64,000 bases of DNA from SG-bin7 sp964498095 (GTDB taxonomy: Bacteria > Bdellovibrionota > Bdellovibrionia > Bdellovibrionales > SG-bin7): assembly GCA_964498095.1 (NCBI GenBank), contig CAZCFY010000009.1, positions 62,001 through 126,000 of the forward strand, read 5' to 3'. The number at the start of each line of letters is the position of its first letter. Within the stretch, counting starts at the first letter, position 1. A program made the position numbers and the translations under genes. The notes beneath the pieces are model-generated. The model saw only the letters and a list, made by a program, of their open reading frames with translations, searched no databases and had not been told where the DNA came from. Below, piece after piece: positions 1 to 7,810 of this stretch.

Positions 1-224
1 CCAATAAGTCCTTGGAGAAATTCTCCTGAGCGTTGCGCCAGTACGGTTTGGTGTTTGTTCATGGAAGGCGTATTGTCAATTACCCAAAGGATATCGACTT
101 TGTTATTCCAGGTTACGTTGGCCTGATAATTTAAGCCAGCTTGGCCCAGCATAAAATCCTGCTGGCCGCAAGCGCATAAGAGCGTGCCGGTCACGACTAA
201 AATGTGCGATAATTTTTTTAACAC
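1..224 (-). CDS. Lipoprotein with VWA-like start (partial, 3' end outside window)
   Basis: This is the 5' part of a minus-strand gene that runs off the left edge, reading from a GTG with an AGGAG ribosome site 7 nt upstream. The N-terminus is Lys-rich, then hydrophobic, and ends in LLCAC, which fits a lipoprotein signal with the modified Cys near residue 19. About 25 residues later comes VDILWVIDNTPSM. It resembles the first strand and metal site (Asp-x-Ser-x-Ser type) of a von Willebrand A domain, with Thr-Pro where Ser-Gly is usual. A surface or periplasmic VWA lipoprotein is the likely identity. Only about 74 residues are visible, so the rest of the domain cannot be checked. Confidence 0.6.
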   Translation of the reverse strand, partial: MLKKLSHILVVTGTLLCACGQQDFMLGQAGLNYQANVTWNNKVDILWVIDNTPSMNKHQTVLAQRSGEFLQGLI

Positions 225-322
225 GCGTACACTCCTAGAGTTTATTCAAGACTTCTTGCTCGGAGCGTACATTCACAGGTTTGAGCAAACGGGAACTAAC
301 CAAATTTTAAAATTCAAATCTA

Positions 323-1126
323 TTAGGCGGCCTTTTTACCTTTCTCGGCAAACTCGGAAACGATACCCTGGGCCTTGTCACCGATATTGGTAAACTTCAC
401 CCCATAATGGATAGATTGTTCTTTATGTTTAATACCTTTTAAAAATCTTTTACTGACAACTTCACATACCGCATTAAAAGGCGGCACACCTTCTCCAGGT
501 TTGAAATGTAGAAACAGAGTTTGGCCGGGAACGATCATTGAGTTTTCGATCACCAGTCCCGCACCACCCGCGCTAATCTCGATACTCTGCCCTTTCCAGA
601 CTTGTTTGTTATTATGAATTATTATTGAACCGTCTAACTTCGCCCGCTTGTGACGGCGGCGAAAGAAAAGTTCACTCACGCCTCTTTCACCGGAGTTCTT
701 AAGATCGCGAATTTTGTCGGCTTTAAATTCTTCCACTTCGGCAACCCGCTGCCATGTCGGCATGCCTGAGCGCCAAACGTATTCGTATTCAAAAAGAGAT
801 TTTTCCTGCAGCATGCGGATTAAGTCGGCAAATGCAAACGGACCGTAGCGGTTTTCGCCTTTAAGCGTATACCATTCCTGGTCGGTTAAATCGTCGCTTG
901 GTTTTTCTTCGACAGCTTTCGCTGGTTTAGCTATTTTTGGGGACGCCTTTTTCGCTAGATCCGTGAGTGGTCCAAAATCAACGATGGAAATCCAGTCGGC
1001 CTTATCTTCCACGTAGATAAAATCGCTGGGAGCCATATCTCCCGCTTTAAGTTTGTGTTCGACTTCCTTAACCGAAAATGGACCTTCCTGCTGACCATTT
1101 ATATAGACGTAAAATTGTGTTTGCAT
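323..1126 (-). CDS. GYF_2-GYF_2-PilZ protein (putative c-di-GMP effector)
   Basis: A 267-residue cytoplasmic protein without signal peptide. Residues about 3-50 (YVYINGQQEGPFS) and 85-135 (WYTLKGENRYGPFAF) are two GYF_2-type modules, recognised by the Gly-Pro-Phe core and a following Trp-x-x-hydrophobic strand. GYF_2 modules are thought to bind proline-rich or peptide ligands. From about residue 155 lies a PilZ domain. It has an arginine-rich RRRHKR segment equivalent to the RxxxR c-di-GMP motif, then IEISAGGAG at the position of (D/N)xSxxG. The acidic/amide position is Glu rather than Asp or Asn, so ligand binding is plausible but not certain. The gene appears monocistronic. Its target is unknown. 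Confidence 0.85.
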   Translation of the reverse strand: MQTQFYVYINGQQEGPFSVKEVEHKLKAGDMAPSDFIYVEDKADWISIVDFGPLTDLAKKASPKIAKPAKAVEEKPSDDLTDQEWYTLKGENRYGPFAFADLIRMLQEKSLFEYEYVWRSGMPTWQRVAEVEEFKADKIRDLKNSGERGVSELFFRRRHKRAKLDGSIIIHNNKQVWKGQSIEISAGGAGLVIENSMIVPGQTLFLHFKPGEGVPPFNAVCEVVSKRFLKGIKHKEQSIHYGVKFTNIGDKAQGIVSEFAEKGKKAA

Positions 1127-1341
1127 AGAGGTTTCCCCTTGTGTCTCAACCAGATCTATCGGAAGTCCAGTCTGCAGACTTTAGTAAAACTCTATGACAA
1201 TTAGCGTGAATTCCTGATGTTTTGTGAAATCGGCGAACTTGTATACAGTGTAATTAATTCATACCTTATTAGTTCCCATTATGGATCACAGTGATTTATA
1301 TCATTTGTGAAAATGGGTGTTCCCGACTATTTTAGTAAGCG

Positions 1342-2286
1342 ATGAAACTGCGGTCCGTGTTGTTAATGCTTCTCATATACTCCTTTAGCTCTGAAGTCTC
1401 GGCGTTTGAGATAGTCAACTCAGGCGCGGACTTCAGGGATTTTTTATCAAATTGGGAAAGGTCCCAGGGCGAACAAAAAATTTATGATTGGACTACTTTT
1501 GAAGAAAAGTACGCCGACATTTTTGAGCACGTGGTTTTTGATCACGCGTCCGCGACATGGCCTACAACCAAGAGTGATGCTTTAAGTGAATTCTTTGCGG
1601 CGCTACCCAATATTAAAGACAAGATGCTGTCTCATTTTGATCAGGCCCAGTCCACCGCGCAAAAAAGTGTAGCGGCGATCAGAAAGGTTTTGCCGGATTT
1701 CACCGACAACCTCACTTTTATTTTCATTCCAACGGCTCTGCGTTTTAACGCCATGGAAAACTATATCAAGGGACGCCGGGGTGAGGTCGTTATTGTTGGT
1801 GTCGATGCGGTCGTAAAGTGGGAGAGCAATCTAGATGTCTTGTTAACCCACGAACTTTTCCACAAACATCATTTCGAGAAAATATTTATTCGCTCGGCAT
1901 TTACCAGTATAGCCAGTGCTTTGTGGACAGAAGGACTAGCCACCTATGCCAGCGAACTCGCTAATCCCGGAGTTTCTAAGGCCGAAATTTTCTACGATAA
2001 AGGGCTGGCAGAAGAATGTGAAAAACCCCAATACGTGGCCGGTCTAGCCAAAAAATATTTGGAAATCTATCGCCGCCCCATGATTGACAAAGAACGCCTA
2101 GAACTGCGCCGCGAATGGTTTTGGTTAAACGAAAATGTAAAGCCCAGCCGCCCCGGTTATTGCTTGGGCTATCAGGCGGCTAAAAATTTGGCTAAAGATA
2201 ATTCCTTAGAGGAAATGATAAGCTGGGGCGAGATGACTTACGAAGATAAAGTCGAACTCGCCCTTAAAAAATTACTCCATCCCTAA
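1342..2286 (+). CDS. Secreted zinc metallopeptidase (gluzincin-like)
   Basis: A 314-residue protein with a Sec signal peptide (residues 1-21, ending SEVSA). The zinc-peptidase motif HELFH is at residues 170-174. A second site, WTEGLATY, has Glu197 about 23 residues downstream, as in HExxH...E gluzincins that use a third Glu zinc ligand. It is therefore predicted to be an exported zinc-dependent protease, perhaps of the DUF2268-like kind. The exact family was not identified and the substrate is unknown. There is only a poor ribosome site before the ATG. The 3' end overlaps the stop region of the convergent prolyl oligopeptidase gene by 15 nt. Confidence 0.7.
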   Translation: MKLRSVLLMLLIYSFSSEVSAFEIVNSGADFRDFLSNWERSQGEQKIYDWTTFEEKYADIFEHVVFDHASATWPTTKSDALSEFFAALPNIKDKMLSHFDQAQSTAQKSVAAIRKVLPDFTDNLTFIFIPTALRFNAMENYIKGRRGEVVIVGVDAVVKWESNLDVLLTHELFHKHHFEKIFIRSAFTSIASALWTEGLATYASELANPGVSKAEIFYDKGLAEECEKPQYVAGLAKKYLEIYRRPMIDKERLELRREWFWLNENVKPSRPGYCLGYQAAKNLAKDNSLEEMISWGEMTYEDKVELALKKLLHP

Positions 2287-4344
2287 AAAGTGTTTTAGAA
2301 ACGTCATTGTAATCGCTGTCACTTTAGCGCGCTGAACGTTGTCGGCGCTACCACCGTGACCACCTTCGGTATTTTCAAACAAATAAACCGGGTGTCCCAT
2401 GGACTGCATTTTGGCCGTCATCTTGCGGGCGTGCCCCGGGTGAACGCGGTCATCACGCGTGGAAGTCGAAAATAAAATAAATGGATACTTCTTTTCGCGG
2501 CGAATGTTTTGATACGGGGAATATTTCTCGATAACCGCGCGCATTTGCGGGTCAGCAGGATCACCGTATTCACCAATCCAGCTGGCTCCCGGAGGCAATT
2601 GCGTATAACGGATCATGTCTAACAGCGGTACTTGGCAAAGCACGGCTTTAAACAAATCGGGACGTTGCATGGAAACCGCGCCCATTAAAAGACCGCCGTT
2701 ACTACCACCTTGAATTGCTAACTTCTCTGCGCTCGTAATTTTTCGCGCGATCAAGTCTTCAGCGACGGCGATAAAATCATCATAAGCCGTTTGGCGTTTT
2801 TCTTTAAGCGCCGCCAGATGCCAATTGGGTCCGAACTCCCCGCCACCACGAATATTGGCAACGACATAAACGCCACCCGCTTCCATCCAACTTTTGCCGA
2901 TGGTGGCATAATAATTAGGTGTCAATGAAACTTTAAATCCGCCATAACCGTAAAGCAGAGTGGGATTTAAACCGTTAAGGTTCATATTTTTTGGCCGCAC
3001 GATAAAGTAGGGAACCTTTGTGCCATCTTTACTTGTCGCCCAATACTGCTCTTCAACTAAGTTTGAGCTATCGAACATCGGCGGTAGCTGGCGAAGAACC
3101 GTCACATCGCTGGGCGAACCCACCGCATACAAGCGGCTCGGCGTTAAATAACTTCCATAACGCACGAGAATGTCATTTTCCCGGTCGGAAATAAAATCAA
3201 TTTCCGCATGTCCTTCTTGCGGCAGACTCACTTGCTCAGAGCTCCACTTGCCTTGCGAATCTTGGGTTAAACGCAAAATTTTGCCGCGCACTTTATCCAA
3301 AACACCTAAGTAGAGCGCATTCTTTGAAACACCGACGGCTTCTATCACGCGCGTTTGCGTGGGTTCCATAACTAAACCGTATTTTAGCGGCTGCTTATTT
3401 AAAATTTCATTTATCCCCAGAGTAATTACGGAGCCAGCGGTAAACCCATTCCAAGCCGCACCCAAACGCAAAATAAAATTTCCATTGTAATCACCCGCTA
3501 GATCCGCATCGGGAGCAGATTTTACCGGTAACAATTCGCCGTTTTCGGCGCGAATACTTAGTGTGGAATTAAAAAAGTCGAGGGCACGACCAACCATTAT
3601 GTAACGTTTTTCTTTGATTTCGGCAATCGACGAAAACACCGAGACGTCCTTTACTTCACCTTCATAAATGGTGGGCGAAGTTTTTAACTCCGTGCCGCGA
3701 GCCCAAACTTTTACGATACGTGGGTAGCCAGAAGTTGTTTTTGCGGAATCTTCTAAGTCATAATCGACGAGAAGTTGATCCTCATTAAACCATTGCGCCC
3801 CCGCTTTACTCTCTGGCATTACAAAACCGTCGGTTCTAAAAGATTTTGTTAAAAGATTAAATTCACGTTTAACCGTGGCGTCTTTGCCGCCGCGAGAAAG
3901 TTTAACTAAACAATGAGCGGCAGATTTTTTAAAGCATTCCATTCCTTTATAAACCCAGCTCTCATTTTCCGTTTTGCCGAGAGCATCGATATCGAGAACT
4001 GTTTCCCAGTTTTTCGAACCTTGGCGAAAGTCTTCAACTTTCATACGGCGATAGATTCCGCGCACATGCTCCGCGTTCATTTCAAAGTTATAAACATAAC
4101 CATCACGAATGCTGACATCCGGAATTTTATCGTCCGAGTTTAAGATTTTTAAAGTTGCATCATAGATTTTTTTATAACTCGCCTTGCTCTCGATGAGATC
4201 CAGAGTGCGTTTGTTCTGCTCCCCTACCCAAGTTAGGGCATTTTTTTCTTCAACCTGCTCCAGCCAAATAAATGGATCGGCCTCGTCGGCATGAATAGCA
4301 AAGGTAAAAACAATCAAAAGTAACGGTAGAACTTTCAAACGCAT
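2272..4344 (-). CDS. Prolyl oligopeptidase family serine peptidase (S9A), exported
   Basis: A 690-residue protein with a signal peptide (about residues 1-19). The start was placed at the ATG preceded by AAAGGGGGATCAC, because the longer frame has no ribosome site and would bury the signal sequence. The N-terminal portion (DPFIWLEQVEEKNALTWV) and middle portion match the seven-bladed propeller region of S9A enzymes. The C-terminal alpha/beta hydrolase carries the nucleophile in GGSNGGLLMG, the Asp in TRDDRVHPGH and the His in GGHGGS, so the triad is complete. Family members cut after proline in short peptides. Export would place this one in the periplasm or outside the cell, where predatory or scavenging bacteria degrade peptides. 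Confidence 0.93.
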   Translation of the reverse strand: MRLKVLPLLLIVFTFAIHADEADPFIWLEQVEEKNALTWVGEQNKRTLDLIESKASYKKIYDATLKILNSDDKIPDVSIRDGYVYNFEMNAEHVRGIYRRMKVEDFRQGSKNWETVLDIDALGKTENESWVYKGMECFKKSAAHCLVKLSRGGKDATVKREFNLLTKSFRTDGFVMPESKAGAQWFNEDQLLVDYDLEDSAKTTSGYPRIVKVWARGTELKTSPTIYEGEVKDVSVFSSIAEIKEKRYIMVGRALDFFNSTLSIRAENGELLPVKSAPDADLAGDYNGNFILRLGAAWNGFTAGSVITLGINEILNKQPLKYGLVMEPTQTRVIEAVGVSKNALYLGVLDKVRGKILRLTQDSQGKWSSEQVSLPQEGHAEIDFISDRENDILVRYGSYLTPSRLYAVGSPSDVTVLRQLPPMFDSSNLVEEQYWATSKDGTKVPYFIVRPKNMNLNGLNPTLLYGYGGFKVSLTPNYYATIGKSWMEAGGVYVVANIRGGGEFGPNWHLAALKEKRQTAYDDFIAVAEDLIARKITSAEKLAIQGGSNGGLLMGAVSMQRPDLFKAVLCQVPLLDMIRYTQLPPGASWIGEYGDPADPQMRAVIEKYSPYQNIRREKKYPFILFSTSTRDDRVHPGHARKMTAKMQSMGHPVYLFENTEGGHGGSADNVQRAKVTAITMTFLKHFLGME

Positions 4345-4449
4345 GTGATCCCCCTTTATTGAAAGCGAATATAGAATAATAGAAAAAAATCTGTCCAATA
4401 ATTAAGGCAGTTGACGCAGTATGGACTGGATTTGGTGTCAGGCACCTTT

Positions 4450-5433
4450 TTACTTCATGGCTTCGCGGATGTAGGAGGAGGCCGTGTCCATAAACCAAAC
4501 CACGAGCACGATAACAAGTACGATACACCCAACTTCTTCCCACATGGCGATTCCTTGGTATTGAATTAGTAGGTTGCCGATGCCACCACCGCCCACCAGC
4601 CCTATAACTGTTGCCATGCGTACGTTTATGTCCCAGCGATAAATTGTAAATGCCACAAAAGGCAGAACAATTTGCGGAACAATGCCAAACCATAAAATCT
4701 GGATATAATTTGCGCCGGTTGAAATTATTCCCTCGATGGGGCCATTTTCGACGCATTCAATTTGCTCGGAATACTGTTTGGCTAACGAGGCCACGGTATG
4801 AATCATTAAAGCCAGCATCCCGGCAAAAGGACCGATGCCGACCCATACCGAAAAAATTATCGCCCAAATAAAGGGTTCCACGGAACGCAAAATATTAAAA
4901 AACCCGCGCAGTAGATGATAAATCGTGAGGGTTAAAATGCTTTTATCCATGATATTTCGCGCACAGAAAAAACTTAGTAAAAATGCCGCCGGAACCGCTA
5001 AGGCCGTAGCCACAAAGGCAATATAAATGGTTTCGATGATGGCGGTGATTGCCTTGGGTAAAATTTGAAAGTTAGGGTTTATAATTCCTTGCAGTAAGCG
5101 GACTGCGCCGTGGAACCCTTCGCTATTGGTAATTTCGCGCCAGCTAAAGTGGGTAAGTCTTAAGCCAACATAAAAGGTAACGGTAAAGCTAATTATAAGC
5201 GTCCAGCCCCAAAAAGTTTGCCATAGAGGGTAAACGCGGCCACGTGGATTAAATATTTTTTTGCCAACAGTGGTCACGCTTGAGCGGTTTAAGGCAATTG
5301 CCCCAAGTAAGCAGAAAATAACTATTATAAATGCGTAATCGTTGCGGCCGCCAAGAAAACTCCAACCCAGATAGCCAAGATAGGAGAGCAAAATGCCGTC
5401 AAAAAGGATGGGTTTCACGCGCTTTATCTCCAT
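4450..5433 (-). CDS. phnE: ABC transporter permease, PhnE-like
   Basis: An inner-membrane permease of about 327 residues with some six hydrophobic segments and the binding-protein-dependent transport signature near the C-terminus (ATVIGLVGGGGIGNLL). It is the last gene of a phnD-phnC-phnE-like operon. The start is uncertain. The ATG used here overlaps the ATPase gene by 35 nt. A GTG at 5418 has a better-placed GGAG and would overlap by 20 nt. Either way the two genes are translationally coupled. The family imports phosphonate, phosphite or phosphate. No C-P lyase genes are visible nearby, so the true substrate is open. Confidence 0.88.
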   Translation of the reverse strand: MEIKRVKPILFDGILLSYLGYLGWSFLGGRNDYAFIIVIFCLLGAIALNRSSVTTVGKKIFNPRGRVYPLWQTFWGWTLIISFTVTFYVGLRLTHFSWREITNSEGFHGAVRLLQGIINPNFQILPKAITAIIETIYIAFVATALAVPAAFLLSFFCARNIMDKSILTLTIYHLLRGFFNILRSVEPFIWAIIFSVWVGIGPFAGMLALMIHTVASLAKQYSEQIECVENGPIEGIISTGANYIQILWFGIVPQIVLPFVAFTIYRWDINVRMATVIGLVGGGGIGNLLIQYQGIAMWEEVGCIVLVIVLVVWFMDTASSYIREAMK

Positions 5434-6130
5434 AAATTTTGGCAAACCACTCTTCGCTAATTTGCTGGGGCTCGCCTTCAAAAACGACTTGGCCCTCTTT
5501 AAGGGCGATCACGCGGTCGGCGTATTCCCGTACTAAACTTAAAAAATGTAAATTACAAATTACCGTAATTCCCTCTTCGCGGTTAATTTTTTTTAAATAA
5601 TCTAAAATCGTGTGACAGGTGGCCGGATCAAGACTTGAGACAGGCTCATCCGCCAATAAAATTTTAGGATCTTGCATGAGCGCTCGGGCAATAGCGACGC
5701 GTTGCTTTTGCCCGCCTGAGAGTTCGGTAACGCGATAAAACGTTCGGTCGGTAAGCCCCATAAGTTCGATATATTTTTTGGCCTTCTCTATATCGTCCCT
5801 TTTAAACAAACCTAAGAGACTCCGCCAGGTCGAAGTCCGCGCCAAAGCCCCTGTCAGAACATTCGATAAAACCGTATGCCGGTCCACGAGATTAAAATGC
5901 TGAAAGATCATGGCGATTTGGTCTTTGCGGCCGCCAAACTCTATCTCGCCAACTGTGGGCGCGATAATGTGATTAAGGCAGCGGAGCAAAGTGGATTTGC
6001 CGGAACCACTTAAGCCAATCACCACCAAAAACTCACCAACCTTTACATTTAAATCAATATTTTTTAGCGCCACAAAACCGTTCGTATAAGTTTTCCCGAG
6101 GCCGCGCACTTTTAAGACGGTGTCCTTCAT
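5399..6130 (-). CDS. phnC: ABC transporter ATP-binding protein, PhnC-like
   Basis: A 243-residue ATPase with all ABC motifs: Walker A GLSGSGKST, signature LSGGQKQRVAIARAL, Walker B ILLADEPVSSLDP and the switch His in VICNLHFLSL. The strongest resemblance is to PhnC subunits (the FQHFNLVDRHTVLSNVL stretch is typical of that group). It starts with an ATGA overlap on the stop of the binding-protein gene and ends inside the permease gene, so the three are co-expressed. It energises import through the inner membrane. Confidence 0.93.
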   Translation of the reverse strand: MKDTVLKVRGLGKTYTNGFVALKNIDLNVKVGEFLVVIGLSGSGKSTLLRCLNHIIAPTVGEIEFGGRKDQIAMIFQHFNLVDRHTVLSNVLTGALARTSTWRSLLGLFKRDDIEKAKKYIELMGLTDRTFYRVTELSGGQKQRVAIARALMQDPKILLADEPVSSLDPATCHTILDYLKKINREEGITVICNLHFLSLVREYADRVIALKEGQVVFEGEPQQISEEWFAKIYGDKARETHPF

Positions 6131-7020
6131 CGCACTTCTTCGCCTAACTCTTTTAACATTTTGCGCACACCCTCGTAGTCCTTATCCGTAGCCCGCTTAA
6201 GAGATGTGATACTAAAAATGGTGTTTAGCGTATCCTTGCCTTCGCTGGTCGCGACGTATTTTATAAACGCCTCGGCAATCTTATCTTTCATCTCTTGGGG
6301 CATGTCTTTGCGCACGACAATAGGATCATTAGGAATTTCTCCCGTGAGTTCTATAATTTTTATTTTCTCGGCCACATTGGGAATCTGTTTTAAAACCAAG
6401 CGGCGCGCATCTTGAATTTCGCCTTTTTGTGGCGGCGTATAGTAAGTTGCCCCCGCATCCACTTGGCGGTTATTAATCATCATGATCACGTTATCATGGC
6501 GCTGGGCAAAGACTGTTTCTTTGGGTTGAATATTTTTATCTTTAAAAAGTTTTTTAGGTAGCAGATACCCTGACGTCGAGGCCGGATCTACATAAGCAAA
6601 TTTTTTTCCGTTTATATCTTTTAAAGTCTTAACTGGACCATCGGAGCGGGCAAGGATCTGCGCCCTGTAAGTGGGACTGTCGTAACGCACCGAAGTCAGC
6701 AGAACTTCGACGCCATACTTTTCGTGGGCCAGAATATACCCAAAAGTATTAAGGGTTGAGACATCGGCGCGCTTTGTACCAAAGGCCTCAACCACCGCAA
6801 TGTAGCTCGTCGGTACGGCGACTTTATACTTATAAGGCGTGTTTTCCTCGAGATACCGACGAACTTCTTGGGCACGGTCTTCTATAAGCTTTGAGTCAAT
6901 GGATGGAACAAAAAACAATTTTACCGGGTTCTCTGGACTACCGAGCGGCGCCTCTTGACGGGTGCAGGAGGACAAGAGAATGATTCCCACCACTACCAAA
7001 AATCGGGTATAATAATGCAT
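6127..7020 (-). CDS. phnD: Phosphate/phosphonate-binding lipoprotein, PhnD-like
   Basis: A 297-residue lipoprotein: the signal segment ends LLSSC, giving a lipid-anchored solute-binding protein. The body matches the PhnD/PtxB-like periplasmic-binding fold: KLFFVPSIDS near the start, then a central Ser/Thr-rich ligand segment (FAYVDPASTSGYLLP) that in relatives holds the phosphonate group. It is the first gene of the importer operon and overlaps phnC by 4 nt (ATGA). The 40-nt gap to the divergent HAD gene must hold both promoters. No clear Shine-Dalgarno precedes this ATG. Confidence 0.9.
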   Translation of the reverse strand: MHYYTRFLVVVGIILLSSCTRQEAPLGSPENPVKLFFVPSIDSKLIEDRAQEVRRYLEENTPYKYKVAVPTSYIAVVEAFGTKRADVSTLNTFGYILAHEKYGVEVLLTSVRYDSPTYRAQILARSDGPVKTLKDINGKKFAYVDPASTSGYLLPKKLFKDKNIQPKETVFAQRHDNVIMMINNRQVDAGATYYTPPQKGEIQDARRLVLKQIPNVAEKIKIIELTGEIPNDPIVVRKDMPQEMKDKIAEAFIKYVATSEGKDTLNTIFSITSLKRATDKDYEGVRKMLKELGEEVR

Positions 7021-7060
7021 ACAGAAAAACTTTAAAATACCGAGTTAAAATTAGCAAGCT

Positions 7061-7810
7061 ATGACCAAACATCTTCAATCCCCAGACCACATTTTTGAAG
7101 AATTATTAAAGGAAGTAAAAGATCACGGCCTATCGAACAAAAACGTGATGGCAGTATTTGATCTAGATTCCACTCTCATAGAGGTCGGACCTCGTATGAC
7201 GCAGATAATGCGGGATTTTGCCAAAATTAAGCAACATTTGGCGAAGTACCCCCGCGAGTGCCGTGTCCTTGAACGCTACACCCACCACCCCGAAGATTAC
7301 AGTATTGAGGAAAGTTTAGAGCGAAACGGTTTGGTTTCTGGTTCCTTTGATTTTTTTAAAGATGTGATGCGCTTTTGGAAGGCCCGATTTTTTTCTAACG
7401 ATTACCTCCATCTTGACGAGCCGATCCCCGGTGCCATTGAATTTCTAAAAGAACTTCATTCCTTAGGTACCCATATCGCTTATCTTACCGCCCGTGAGTC
7501 CCACTCTATGCGCGAGGGCACCATCGCTTCCTTGGCCAAACACAATTTTCCGTTAGCGCCAAAAAACCAGAATGTGATTTTAAAAGAAACCACGCAAAAA
7601 AAAGACGCGGAATTTAAACGCGATGTTTTAAAAGAGTTAATGTCGCAATACGGTTCCATTTGGTTTTTCGAAAACGAACCCATAAACCTTCGCATTGTGC
7701 GCGAAACATTGCCGCAAGTGCGGCTAGTCTACATCGACACTGTCCACTCAGGACGCGAAGAACCGCCAACCGAGTTGGCGGTTATCACGAACTTCAAACG
7801 CAAATCCTAA
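7061..7810 (+). CDS. HAD-superfamily hydrolase
   Basis: A 249-residue soluble protein with HAD motif I AVFDLDSTLIEV (nucleophile Asp34, acid/base Asp36), motif II in IAYLTARES, a Lys further on, and an acidic motif III/IV-like patch WFFENEP. It is predicted to be a phosphatase of a small phospho-metabolite. The extra helical insert after motif I serves as a cap. Subfamily and substrate cannot be told from sequence alone. It is divergent from the PhnD-like gene, and its stop overlaps that of the M1 peptidase gene by 4 nt. Confidence 0.8.
   Translation: MTKHLQSPDHIFEELLKEVKDHGLSNKNVMAVFDLDSTLIEVGPRMTQIMRDFAKIKQHLAKYPRECRVLERYTHHPEDYSIEESLERNGLVSGSFDFFKDVMRFWKARFFSNDYLHLDEPIPGAIEFLKELHSLGTHIAYLTARESHSMREGTIASLAKHNFPLAPKNQNVILKETTQKKDAEFKRDVLKELMSQYGSIWFFENEPINLRIVRETLPQVRLVYIDTVHSGREEPPTELAVITNFKRKS

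Noticed and set aside
184..393. 69-codon frame on the plus strand
   Set aside because: It overlaps the lipoprotein start and the PilZ gene antisense; no ribosome site.
4250..4756. 168-codon minus frame between the permease and oligopeptidase genes
   Set aside because: It overlaps both known genes out of frame and has no family features.
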